Source: Bacteroides fragilis
Lineage (GTDB): Bacteria > Bacteroidota > Bacteroidia > Bacteroidales > DTGW01
DNA: 64,000 nucleotides
Assembly: GCA_945889005.1 (NCBI GenBank)
Contig: CAMDBI010000020.1
Location: 1 to 64,000 of the forward strand
Direction of reading: 5' to 3'
The translations under genes were made by a program, and so were the position numbers. The notes under the pieces are model-generated. The model worked only from the letters and a program-made list of their open reading frames with translations. It ran no database searches and was not told the origin of the DNA. Position 1 is the first letter of the stretch, and each line of letters starts with the position of its first letter. Positions 1 through 10,500 of the stretch are shown one piece after another.

Positions 1-131
1 CCTGTCGGGCTAGTGCCATGTCAAGCTTCAACTTTTAGAACAAACTGTGCCGGTAATTATAATTCGGCCAATAGAAAAGTGTAGAAATTATCCTGAAATG
101 AAAAACAAAAAAACAACAGTATTTCATAAAG

Positions 132-227
132 GCGCAACATCTAAGATCACCGTCTATCGATGATTTGTATCATCGAAAAATTGTAAACCCTCTGTTTGTA
201 ATTGCGCAACATTAGAGGGAGTTTTTT
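132..227 (+). promoter_or_regulatory. Leader upstream of first GH28 gene with hairpins and a 9-bp direct repeat
   Basis: No gene is visible in the first 258 bases. The leader holds a direct repeat GCGCAACAT at 132-140 and 204-212, and a 7-bp hairpin CGATGAT/ATCATCG at 158-175. A looser stem CCCTCT/AGAGGG (188-193 with 214-219) is followed by a T-run at 222-227, which looks like a weak terminator or attenuator just before the GH28 start. The structures are seen directly; a regulatory role is inference. Confidence 0.3.
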
Positions 228-258
228 AAACTAAATCTAACTTTCAAACAATTCAATT

Positions 259-3200
259 ATGAAAACAAGTTTATCAGAAAAACAGAGAGCATTCCTCAAA
301 TTACTATTAAACACATTATTTATACTAATGGTTGGTTTAATTAGTTTGAATGCACAAAGTGTTTCAAATGAAAATTTTGGAAAAATTGTAACATACCCTG
401 TTCCGGAATGCTACTCATCAGGCACCGGTTATACCATGACTATTAATGGTATAAATGTACCTTTAGTAAAACACGAATACAAGCCTTATGGCACTGCAGT
501 TTTTAATTTGCTTTTCAGCAGTTTTTACTTTGATGGTATTGCAGTAATTGAAATAAAAAAAACATCAGGCACTATTGATAAATATGACATTAGCCCGAAA
601 AAATTCAACATTACTCCTGTAGAAACGAGCAATTCAATAAAATTTGCAATTGACCAGCCCAAACATTTGTACTTAAATATAAATGGTACTGAAATTTTAA
701 TTTTTGCAGAAAGCATTCTAACAAACCAGCCGCCAAGCTCGGGTACAGGTATTTTCAATATAACCAATTCTAAGTATGGTGCCAGCCCAAGCAATAGCAG
801 CACTAACAACCAAAGAGCTAAAATTCAAAAAGCTATTGATGAAGCCTCAACTTATGGCAAGAGCAACAATACCCGTGGAACAGTATATGTACCCGCTGGC
901 GTGTATTATACCACAGATTTGTTGTTAAAAGACAATGTAAACCTTTACCTTGAAGGTGGTTCTGTGTTGCGCGGAACCGGAAGATCAAGCGATTATGGGT
1001 CGGATACTGAAAGAAAAACGGTTTTGTTGTTAGCAGGTACATCGAGCGACCGTGTTGAAAACGTTAGAATTTATGGACCCGGTTTTATCGACGCAAACGG
1101 AATAACAACTGCACAACCGGCCAAAACATCTGATTTGACTGACAGAATAGAAAACTGCACCGGACGTAAAATGCGATGCATCGATGCCGAATATATCCGC
1201 AATATTAAAGTCGAAGATGTTATTGCATTGGAAGGCACCTCATGGCAGGTAAGTTTTCACGAAGGAAACAACCTATCTGTTGAAAGGGTAAAAGTTGTAG
1301 GCCACCGCTTTATGAAGCACAACGATGGTATTGATGTGAGTGCATGTCAGGATGTAGTTATCCGTAATTGTTTTTCAATTGGTGTTGATGACAACTTCTG
1401 TATCAAAGACGATGCGTTTCAGCCTTCAATAAACATCTTGATCGAAAATGTTGTTGGATATTCATACTCACGCACCTTTAAAATCGGTATGCAGGCATAT
1501 AATGCAGTGCGCAATTGCACTATCCGCAACGTAGATGTGATTCGTTCGCGTAATGCCTGCCACCTTCAGCAAATCAGGGGCAAAAATGCAATTTGGGAAG
1601 GCATCTTGATTGAAAATTTTGCCATTGACTATAACCTCCAGTATGCTGAGTCTGGCGAAACTATGCCCCCAGCACCGTTTCGTATCCAGCTGGATATGCC
1701 CGGCGGAAAAGCAAGGAATATTACCGTTAAAAATTTCACATACCATGGCGACAACTGGGCTCAGGACGAGTGGGACAGCGACCTTGACAACATTGGTAGC
1801 AATACCTCGATAAGCAACATTTTGTTTGTTAATTTTAAATTAGGCAACAGCGATTATGCTGATAATGAAATTGAAGCCAATATGGATATTAATCAGGCTA
1901 CAATTGTTGACTTTATTAGAGACCCTAACAATGAGGCGCCTATATATAAAAACGTACCAATTCCCGATATCCAAAACAAAACTCCGACAGCAAGGATCAC
2001 TTATACTGCCAATAATTTGGCAGTAAGTTTTGATGGTTCTACAAGTTATGATACTGATGGCACTATAGTTTCTTATGTATGGAACTTTGGTGATGGAACC
2101 GTCGGAAGCGGCCAAAAAACAAGCCATACGTATGCTGCAGCAGGCACCTATAACGCCTCCCTTACAGTTACCGACAACAAAAATGCAAGCAATAAAAATA
2201 CAACTGCTGTAACCGTGTCGTCAGACAATGTTGAGGTTAAAAGTCTCGACATAGAGGCTGAAAAAGCATCGAGTCAAAGTAAGTTTAGCCCGTTTGTTGT
2301 TGTTAATGACCCTTCTGCTTCCGGTGGACAATATATTGTTAATACAATTAGCACTTCTACTATAGATGAAAATAATGGTGGTTTAGCCAACTATTTTTTT
2401 ATACTAAGTGGAACAGCAACAATCACCTTCAGTGTAAATGCTAATTTCCCAGGGGGAAGCGACGACTCGTTCTTTTACAGAATAGACAATGGTCCATGGC
2501 AGGTACAAAACGGCCCCACTACTGATGGCTGGCAAACGATTCCAATCACCAATTTTACAGACCTTTCACCTGCAAACACTCATACCCTTACAATTCTACG
2601 TCGGGAAGATGGTGCGAAAATAGATAAAATCACTTTAAGCACTACATCTAATGTAACCATATCTGAACCAAGTGATATTGTGAATGTAACTAGCATCAAT
2701 TTACCTACAACTACATTAGCTTTAGAAGCTGGCAAAACCAGTCAGTTAACAGCAAAGGTATCACCTACCAATGCCACAGACAAAACAGTAACTTGGTCAT
2801 CAAACAATAGCGCAGTTGCAACAGTTGATGCCAACGGATTAGTGACTGCAATAAGTGTTGGTTCGGCTACTATCACAGTTAAAACAAATGATGGCGGATT
2901 TATAGCTACTTGTACAGTAACAGTTTCCAAAATTGATAACAATTTATATGAAGCCGAACTTGCCACCTATACAAATGGTATTGTGAAAGCAGGTGGTACC
3001 GGTCAGTATGTTGACATTGAAACGGGCGGCAAAATAAGCTGGAACATAAATTCTACAAGCAATACCACATCAAATCTAACATTTAGTATAGCATCGCCTT
3101 CGGACAACAGAAGCATGGGCGTATATGTAAATAATGTTAAAAAAGGTGTAATTTCTACATCACTATCAGCATTTTCCAATAAAACTGTTATTACAAACCT

Positions 3201-3987
3201 TAATGCTGGTAACAATGTAATTGAATTAAGAGATTCTGAAGGAACGCGTGAGTTAGATGTTGATTATGTAAGTGTTGAAAATATAACAACTACAAAGCTT
3301 ACCCTATCGTACAACAATGTAGCCACCAGTGGTTGGGCAAATCCGGAATATACGTTAGATGGAGATGTTTTAACACCTGCTACAAAATCGGGTAGTACTG
3401 CTGCATATATTGAATACAATTTAGGTGGCACATACATGCTTACATCGGCTCGAATCAATGAAGATAATGCCGGAAACTGGCAATTGGATTCATGGAAATT
3501 GCAGTATTACAATGGATCAACCTGGGTCGATGCATTTGCTTATACCAATTCAACAACTGCCGGATGGAACGAGGTTGCCATAAATGGTGTAGAAACCGAT
3601 AAAATAAGGGTATATTTCCAGGAAGACAGCTATATAGAAGTATTTGAAGTGGAAGTTTATGGCTACACGTTTTCAAACAAATCAGGAAGAGAACAGAACA
3701 CTTTACCTAGCAACAACACCACTGAAATAGATGTTAAAACATACCCAAATCCTTTTATAACTAACCTGTATGTTGATATAAATATTCCTGAGCAGTCTGT
3801 ATTGACTGTTTCCATAATGGATGTATCCGGAAAACAGGTGAAATTTATTTACATGGAAAACATGCCCGAGGGAACACGAACAGAAGAAATCAATTTAACC
3901 GAACTTCAAAAAGGGATTTACTTTGCCAAATTTATTATTTCATCAAATAACAATGTAACAACAAAAACAATTCAAATTATTAAATAG
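259..3987 (+). CDS. Secreted GH28-like polygalacturonase, multidomain, T9SS substrate
   Basis: Probable exported pectin hydrolase cleaving polygalacturonan. A signal peptide ends near LNAQS (about residue 34) and is followed by an unassigned beta-sandwich domain. The right-handed beta-helix spans about 170-560. GH28-type motifs are NDGID (catalytic Asp356), GVDD (Asp377, Asp378) and FKIGM (Lys408, in place of the usual RIK); the classical GHG histidine motif is not obvious. Next come a PKD domain (about 575-655, with WNFGDG), a CBM-like domain (about 665-795), Big_2 (about 812-890), a CBM6-like domain (about 895-1010), an F5/8-type C domain (about 1015-1135) and a T9SS sorting domain from YPNPF to the end. 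It is followed by a strong hairpin terminator. Residues 665-1135 are almost identical to the second GH28 gene. The exact substrate (homogalacturonan or rhamnogalacturonan, endo or exo) cannot be read from the sequence. Confidence 0.85.
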   Translation: MKTSLSEKQRAFLKLLLNTLFILMVGLISLNAQSVSNENFGKIVTYPVPECYSSGTGYTMTINGINVPLVKHEYKPYGTAVFNLLFSSFYFDGIAVIEIKKTSGTIDKYDISPKKFNITPVETSNSIKFAIDQPKHLYLNINGTEILIFAESILTNQPPSSGTGIFNITNSKYGASPSNSSTNNQRAKIQKAIDEASTYGKSNNTRGTVYVPAGVYYTTDLLLKDNVNLYLEGGSVLRGTGRSSDYGSDTERKTVLLLAGTSSDRVENVRIYGPGFIDANGITTAQPAKTSDLTDRIENCTGRKMRCIDAEYIRNIKVEDVIALEGTSWQVSFHEGNNLSVERVKVVGHRFMKHNDGIDVSACQDVVIRNCFSIGVDDNFCIKDDAFQPSINILIENVVGYSYSRTFKIGMQAYNAVRNCTIRNVDVIRSRNACHLQQIRGKNAIWEGILIENFAIDYNLQYAESGETMPPAPFRIQLDMPGGKARNITVKNFTYHGDNWAQDEWDSDLDNIGSNTSISNILFVNFKLGNSDYADNEIEANMDINQATIVDFIRDPNNEAPIYKNVPIPDIQNKTPTARITYTANNLAVSFDGSTSYDTDGTIVSYVWNFGDGTVGSGQKTSHTYAAAGTYNASLTVTDNKNASNKNTTAVTVSSDNVEVKSLDIEAEKASSQSKFSPFVVVNDPSASGGQYIVNTISTSTIDENNGGLANYFFILSGTATITFSVNANFPGGSDDSFFYRIDNGPWQVQNGPTTDGWQTIPITNFTDLSPANTHTLTILRREDGAKIDKITLSTTSNVTISEPSDIVNVTSINLPTTTLALEAGKTSQLTAKVSPTNATDKTVTWSSNNSAVATVDANGLVTAISVGSATITVKTNDGGFIATCTVTVSKIDNNLYEAELATYTNGIVKAGGTGQYVDIETGGKISWNINSTSNTTSNLTFSIASPSDNRSMGVYVNNVKKGVISTSLSAFSNKTVITNLNAGNNVIELRDSEGTRELDVDYVSVENITTTKLTLSYNNVATSGWANPEYTLDGDVLTPATKSGSTAAYIEYNLGGTYMLTSARINEDNAGNWQLDSWKLQYYNGSTWVDAFAYTNSTTAGWNEVAINGVETDKIRVYFQEDSYIEVFEVEVYGYTFSNKSGREQNTLPSNNTTEIDVKTYPNPFITNLYVDINIPEQSVLTVSIMDVSGKQVKFIYMENMPEGTRTEEINLTELQKGIYFAKFIISSNNNVTTKTIQIIK
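2251..3662 (+). repeat. Copy 1 of a 1.4-kb near-identical module shared by the two GH28 genes
   Basis: This segment encodes the CBM-like, Big_2, CBM6-like and F5/8C block. It matches 9912-11323 at a constant offset of 7661 bases from start to end, so there is no net insertion or deletion, and only scattered substitutions are visible. The flanking catalytic and sorting domains are not similar at this level. Confidence 0.9.
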
Positions 3988-4021
3988 AGTTTTAGTAAAT
4001 AATTCTTGTAACCGTTCTTAT

Positions 4022-4050
4022 GTGGGAGACATTTATTTTGTGTCTCCCAC
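4022..4050 (+). terminator. Hairpin terminator after first GH28 gene
   Basis: Perfect 10-bp stem GTGGGAGACA / TGTCTCCCAC with a 9-base loop, 34 bases after the stop codon, followed by the T-rich stretch TTGTTTT. Confidence 0.8.
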
Positions 4051-4153
4051 TTGTTTTAGAGTTTAATTTTCGAAAATAACACGATATTAACGGATATAAT
4101 CAAATCGTTTCAATTCACAAATTGATATAAAGTAATTAACTTAAAACAATAAA

Positions 4154-7081
4154 ATGAGAATATTACAGATAAAAAACAGGATTAAAGGAACAGTATATTT
4201 TATAGTGCTTCATGCTTTTTTTTTAGTGAATTTAACATCACAAACTATTACAATAAAACCAACGGAAGACTCTTACACAAGAGGAGGGGAATATAAAAAC
4301 ACAAATTATGGCAATGAAACGGAATTAATTGTAAAAAAATCATCAAACGAATCATTTGCCCGTAAATCATTTGTAAAATATGACTTATCAACCATCAATC
4401 TGCAAAATGCCGATTCTATAGTTTTGCAGTTTTATGTTACTGATATAACGGGCAACATGAGCATAGCGTTGTATGAATGCTCCGATAACTGGCAGGAATC
4501 TAACCTTACATGGTCAACAAATCCATTGCCAGGTAAAGAAATTTACATACGCAATCTGGATGCATCACTTATTGGCACGCATTTAACTTTTGATGTAACA
4601 TCTTATATTTTTAGCCGGGCACTTTCCAATGGAATAGTATCATTTATGCTGACCGATCCGGCATTTAATGTTCAGCAGTTAATGCTTAACAGTTCCGAAG
4701 CCATACAAAACACACCCGGATTAGTCATTGATACTTCAGGGGCATCGGCTCCTATAGCCGCTTCAGCATTAAAGGGCGAACCGCTTGATACCGGAAGTAT
4801 TACATTAACCTGGACTGACAATTCTCACAACGAATTGTATTTTTTAATAGAACGAAAAACAACCGAAAGCGATTATGACAGCATAATGGCAATAAATTTT
4901 GATGAAACGGAATATACCGATAAAGGACTTATAAGCGGAATAGAATATACTTACCGGATTAAAGCGGTTGGAACAATTCCAACGGATGTATATTCTGAAA
5001 TAACCACAGTTAAAACTAAAAAAGTGCCAACCGGGTCTCCGGCTATACCTACAAATCTTGTTGCCAAATCAGCTGGAATAAATTTTGTAAACCTTTCGTG
5101 GATCGACAATTCTGATGACGAAGAATATTTTATATTGGAACGCCAAACTAACAATGAATACGTAGTTGTTGATACAGTTGAAGCAAATACCACATGTTAT
5201 TCCGATATTGGTGTTTTTCCATTAACCACCTATACCTACCGGATTTTTGCTTCCAATATTTATTTTGTATCAGGGCCATCCAACGAATTGACCGTATCTA
5301 CAGACTCAACCGGAAAAACCTATTACATAGACCAAATAAATGGTAACGATAGTTTTAGCGGATTATCTACCGACAGCGCCTGGAAGTCGATTGAAAGAGC
5401 AAATGAACAGGTTTTTTCAGCCGGGGATTCTGTTTTGCTGGCACGTGGATCTGTATGGACAGGAATGCTAAGCCCTAAAGGATCGGGACTTATTGGATTT
5501 CCAATTTATTTAGGTACCTATGGTGAAGGAAATCGTCCTTTAATTCATGCCGAAGGTTTAAACCAGGCCGGACTATTACTGCACAATATTGAATTTTGGG
5601 AAGTAAATGGGCTGGAGATTACGAATACAAATGGAACAGATACTGATCAGGGTGCTTTATTTGGTATATATGTGTTGGCAGATGAAGGTGAGGGTATTTA
5701 TGACCATGTTTACATTAACGATTGTTATGTAAGAGAAATAAATGGTCATGTAGAAGGTAAAGAAAGGGGGGGCATTCATGTGCACATCAAAAACCTTAAC
5801 AAATCTATTTTTAACGATTTACGAATTACAAACAACAAGCTGAAAAGAATAGGTGGTGTTGGAATAGGGAACACTTCATCATGTGGAAGTATTGAATTCA
5901 AGACAGATAGTGTGGTTTTGCATAATTTATGGACCAATGTGTATGTTGCCTTCAACCACCTCGACCATACCGGACGTAACAGCATAATTGCAAGGGTTAG
6001 CAAAGATGCTGTTTATGAATACAATATAATGGCATATAGCAGTAGGCACAGCACCGGACATAGCATCTTCTGTTTTAATACTTCGGGCATAAAAATACAA
6101 TATAACGAAGCGTATGGAAATACTGGCGAAGGTGGTATGGACCGCGGAGGTTTTGATGCCGATTATAATTGTGTAAATACGTTTATTCAATACAATTACA
6201 GCCACGACAACCTTTGGTTTTGCGGTATTATGAAAAAGGTTAACCGGAATGTTGTAATACGTTACAATATTAGTCAAAACGACCACGAGGGAATATATTT
6301 TTATGGATTCGACAATGAATCGAAACTTGAAAACATACACATATACAACAATACACATTATGTATCTGCCGGTCATAATGTTCAGGTGTTTCCGGAAAAC
6401 CGGCATCCAAGAAATACTATTTTCGAAAACAACATTTTTTATTTTGAAAAGGCCGGCAGTTGGGGGCCATACCCACAAGGAGAAAATGTGGTTTTTAACA
6501 GAAATCTATACTACAATATTAAGCCTCATCCGGGCGATACAAATGCCATAATCGGTAATCCCGGATTTATTGACCCCGGAAGTGCCGGCAATGGAATCGA
6601 AACGGTTATGGGTTATAAAATTAACGCTTCTTCGCCAGCAATAGATAATGGTAATGTTATTGGCAACAATGGAGGAATTGATTTTTGGGGAGATACCCTT
6701 TACAGGCGAAAACCTGATATTGGTGCGCACGAATTTTTTGAAATTCCCAATACAACATCATCAACAGGAGTTTTTGAACATAAGACACAAACAGATATGC
6801 ACGATTTGTGTATTATTCCAAACCCTATGGTTGATAATGTTACTATTTCATTTAAATTGGAAAAAGAAAAACAGATTTTGATTGAAATATTTAATATTCA
6901 AGGCAGTAAAATAAAAACCTTATTTAATAGCAATCTAAAGGCCGGTAATCAATACATTCATTGGAATGGTAAATGTGATATCGGGCACTCCCTGCCAAAT
7001 GGCTTGTATATATGCAATTTGCGGCTCTTTGGTGAAGTTGGATCAGATGTTTTAACGCGTTCAATCATAATTAACAGGTAA
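4154..7081 (+). CDS. Secreted beta-helix protein with DNRLRE/CBM96-like and two FN3 domains, T9SS substrate
   Basis: Exported protein, probably a polysaccharide lyase or glycan-binding beta-helix enzyme acting with the neighbouring polygalacturonases. A hydrophobic N-terminal signal ends near LTSQT. A DNRLRE-type carbohydrate-binding domain spans about residues 32-193 (SYTRGGEYKNTNYG start, SFVKYDLS core). Two fibronectin III domains follow (about 200-290 and 297-385), each with LTW/LSW and the YTYRI strand. The right-handed parallel beta-helix starts at YYIDQINGNDSFSGLS and runs to about 860. The end is a T9SS sorting domain beginning IIPNPM. No catalytic signature specific enough for a PL family was identified; a PL9-like pectate lyase is one possibility. 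It lies between the two GH28 genes on the same strand, 166 bases after the first. Confidence 0.75.
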   Translation: MRILQIKNRIKGTVYFIVLHAFFLVNLTSQTITIKPTEDSYTRGGEYKNTNYGNETELIVKKSSNESFARKSFVKYDLSTINLQNADSIVLQFYVTDITGNMSIALYECSDNWQESNLTWSTNPLPGKEIYIRNLDASLIGTHLTFDVTSYIFSRALSNGIVSFMLTDPAFNVQQLMLNSSEAIQNTPGLVIDTSGASAPIAASALKGEPLDTGSITLTWTDNSHNELYFLIERKTTESDYDSIMAINFDETEYTDKGLISGIEYTYRIKAVGTIPTDVYSEITTVKTKKVPTGSPAIPTNLVAKSAGINFVNLSWIDNSDDEEYFILERQTNNEYVVVDTVEANTTCYSDIGVFPLTTYTYRIFASNIYFVSGPSNELTVSTDSTGKTYYIDQINGNDSFSGLSTDSAWKSIERANEQVFSAGDSVLLARGSVWTGMLSPKGSGLIGFPIYLGTYGEGNRPLIHAEGLNQAGLLLHNIEFWEVNGLEITNTNGTDTDQGALFGIYVLADEGEGIYDHVYINDCYVREINGHVEGKERGGIHVHIKNLNKSIFNDLRITNNKLKRIGGVGIGNTSSCGSIEFKTDSVVLHNLWTNVYVAFNHLDHTGRNSIIARVSKDAVYEYNIMAYSSRHSTGHSIFCFNTSGIKIQYNEAYGNTGEGGMDRGGFDADYNCVNTFIQYNYSHDNLWFCGIMKKVNRNVVIRYNISQNDHEGIYFYGFDNESKLENIHIYNNTHYVSAGHNVQVFPENRHPRNTIFENNIFYFEKAGSWGPYPQGENVVFNRNLYYNIKPHPGDTNAIIGNPGFIDPGSAGNGIETVMGYKINASSPAIDNGNVIGNNGGIDFWGDTLYRRKPDIGAHEFFEIPNTTSSTGVFEHKTQTDMHDLCIIPNPMVDNVTISFKLEKEKQILIEIFNIQGSKIKTLFNSNLKAGNQYIHWNGKCDIGHSLPNGLYICNLRLFGEVGSDVLTRSIIINR

Positions 7082-7502
7082 TGGTATACTACATCTGGAA
7101 CAATCAGTGCAAAAAAGGCAGTTAATACTTGTAATTATTACAAATAGAAAGACTCTAACTTATTTACAACAATACTCCGTTATAATGTTTTGGTCTAATG
7201 AAGCCGCTTTATAAAAATCTGCAATAATTTGGTTCTGATAATAATTAATATTTCCTTCCTGTTAAATCTGGATTAAATAGCTTTTCATTTCATATTATAA
7301 TCATAGGTTGGCAATGTGTAGTTTTAAGCCCTGTTTGCACTCATGTAACATTATGTTATATAAATACAAATTATGTAACATTAGTAAGCCCATATTGTAA
7401 TAAAAGTACAAATCAGCACAAATATTTAATACTACCTTTCAACAATATTCTTTTATAAGGATATAAAACTAAACAACTAATTATCATTTAAATTCATTAA
7501 TT
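7082..7502 (+). promoter_or_regulatory. 421-bp intergenic region with ATGTAACATTA repeats (candidate operator)
   Basis: No gene is seen here. An 11-bp direct repeat ATGTAACATTA lies at 7343-7353 and 7373-7383, spaced exactly 30 bases. The first copy overlaps a perfect 13-bp palindrome TAACAT-T-ATGTTA (7346-7358). This region must hold the promoter of the second GH28 gene, so the repeats are candidate regulator sites. The binding protein is unknown. Confidence 0.35.
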
Positions 7503-10500
7503 ATGAAAAGAAAAACTCAGCAAAATCCGATTTTGCAATCAATTCGCTTTTTTAGCGTATTGCTATCTTTTTTCCTTCTTGTAGGCTTAGGAAATGTTGT
7601 AAATGCACAAGTTACAGCAATTACTAAAAGCACTACTGATGTATTTAGTACCCAAATAACTTCGGTTACTGTGGGTGGTGTAAATGTCGATTGTGTAAAG
7701 GATGCCGATTGTAAATTACAATTTGCACACTTTATGTACAATTCTTCTACCAGAGTTGTTGTAAAAGCAGCAGCCACTATTACTTCGCACAGTATCCACC
7801 CTGTAGGTCGTGGCATTCAGGGCACAGTATCGGGCAATACATTAACCTTTGACATTGCACCGGTTGCCAACAAAGCTACTTACCTGCTAGTTAAAATTAA
7901 TGGTTACGATCCATTGGTAATTTTAGGTGACAAACCTGAAACCAATGTACCTATTCCTAACGGCAGCAGTATTGTTGATATTACAAAACCTCCATATAGT
8001 GCGGCCAACGATTACAGTCTAAATGTAACAAGTAAAATTCAAAAAGCCATTGATGATATGAGTAGTCGTTCAGGTGGCGGTACGGTATGTTTCCCTAAAG
8101 GTACATACAAGATATTCGAAGAATTGGAAATGAAATCGAATGTTGCCATTTATCTGGCTCCTGGTGCCCATATCGAATCGGACCCAACCAAGACCTACAC
8201 ATCTGGCAATTTTACTTACCCATTAATATGGTTGCGCGGACAGAAAAACGTGAAATTTTATGGTCGTGGTACTTTAAATGCAAAAGGTATGAAGATCATG
8301 GATCCCAAATCGGACTCCGAAAGACGTGGTGTTATTAAAGGCTCGGAAAATTATGCTACACAATCATCAAATGTTGTTATTGATGGTATTGTGCTAAGAG
8401 ATGGCACAACCTGGACCTGCGATATTAAATATGCCGACGGAGTAAATATTTCTAATGTTAAAGTATTAAACCACTGGGATCAAAACTATATATTAAAAAT
8501 TCAAAACGATGGTATAAACCTGTGTTCATCAAAAAATGGTAACGTATGGAATAACTTGGTAATAACAGGTGACGATGCATTTTGCGTAAAAGCCCAGGAC
8601 GAAGTAGACGGAGGCACAAGAAAGTGTTATAATATCCGTAACCACGATAATGTAATATTTAACATGGGTGCTGCTAATAAAATTGGTATGAATGCCAAAG
8701 CCGAAATTTACGATGTAACATTTGACAATAATGAAGTTATTGCCTGTCGCCGTGGTGTTGTTGTTGAATCAAAAATAAGCGGAAATTCTGACGCTAATTA
8801 CCATCCATTACACGACATTACCTTTTCAAATATCCTGATTGAAAATTATCAGGGATATGCAGGCTTTACACAACGTATTTTCGAGTTTTGGGCTTCCAGA
8901 TCTGCTATTAGAAACATTACAGTAACTAATGTTGAGTCACTAAAAGTACCTATAAGTGGTGGCGATGCCTATTGCGATGGTTCAAACAAAATTGATCGAC
9001 TTACATTTAATTGTTTAAAAATTGCCGGAAAAGAAATTACTCAAAGTAATTATGCAGCTAATGGTCTTGATTTTACTCCGTGCGTGAGTAATGTTACTTT
9101 TAATACCGGCTGCATACCTGTTCCTATTCCGGTTACCAGTGTCAATGTTTCTCCAAGTTCCTTAACCTTAAAAGTAGGCCAAACCAGTCAATTAACAGCA
9201 ACTGTTTTACCTACTAATGCTACAAATAAAACAGTAACCTGGACATCGAGCAATACTACTGTAGCAACAGTTAATGCCAGCGGATTAGTAACTGCAATAA
9301 AAGCAGGTTCGGCTACTATCACAGTTAAAACAAATGATGGCGGATTTACAGCTACTTGTGCGGTTACAGTTACTGACGACATTCCTGTTACCGGTGTCGG
9401 TGTTTCTCCAAGTTCTTTATCCTTAAGCAAAGGTGCAACGGGTCAATTAACAGCAAATGTTTTACCTGTCAATGCTACAAATAAAACAGTAACCTGGAAA
9501 TCGAGCAATACCACTGTAGCAACAGTTAATACCAGCGGATTAGTGACTGCAATAAAAGCAGGTTCGGCTACTATCACAGTTACAACAAATGATGGCGGAT
9601 TTACAGCTACTTGTGCGGTTACAGTTACTGACGACATTATTTCTGTTACCGGTGTCGGTGTTTCTCCAAGTTCTTTATCCTTAAGCAAAGATTCAACGGG
9701 TCAATTAACAGCAAATGTTTTACCTGCCAATGCTACAAATAAAACAGTAACCTGGAAATCGAGCAATACCACCGTAGCAACAGTTAATACCAGCGGATTA
9801 GTGACTGCAATAAATGCTGGTTCGGCTACTATCACAGTTACAACAAATGATGGCGGATTTACAGATACTTGTGCGGTTACAGTTACTTCAGATCCAATCT
9901 CAATACTCGATATCGAAGCTGAAAAAGCATCGAGTCAAAGTAAGTTTAGCCCGTTTGTTGTTGTTAATGACCCTTCCGCTTCCGGTGGACAATATATTGT
10001 TAATACAATAAGCACTACTACTATAGATGAAAATAATGGTGGTTTAGCCAACTATTTTTTCATACTAAGTGGAACAGCAACAATCACCTTCAGTGTTAAT
10101 GCTAATTTCCCAGGGGGAAGCGACGACTCGTTCTTTTACAGAATAGACAATGGTCCATGGCAAGTCCAAAACGGACCCACTACTGCTGGTTGGCAAACGA
10201 TTGCAATCACCAGTTTTACAGACCTTTCACCTGCAAACACTCATACACTTACCATTCTACGTCGGGAAGATGGTGCGAAAATAGATAAAATCACTTTAAG
10301 TAATACATCTAATGTAACCATATCTGAACCAAGTGATATTGTGAATGTAACTAGCATCAATTTACCTACAACTACATTAGCTTTAGAAGCTGGCAAAACC
10401 AGTCAGTTAACAGCAAATGTATTACCTACCAATGCCACAGACAAAACAGTAACCTGGTTAACAAATAATAGCGATGTGGCAACAGTTGATGCCAACGGAT

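Noticed and set aside
5927-6478. 183-aa minus-strand ORF
   Set aside because: It is a shadow of the beta-helix gene at 4154-7081; the sense frame has clear signal, domains and T9SS tail.
8505-8519. NDGIN in the second GH28 read as loss of a catalytic aspartate
   Set aside because: Aligned to the GH28 NTDG motif, the catalytic Asp is the one in NDG (Asp336), which is kept; the changed residue is the later non-catalytic position.
9127-9892. Possible CRISPR-like repeat array
   Set aside because: The repeats are long, contiguous, in frame and encode Big_2 domains; no spacers.
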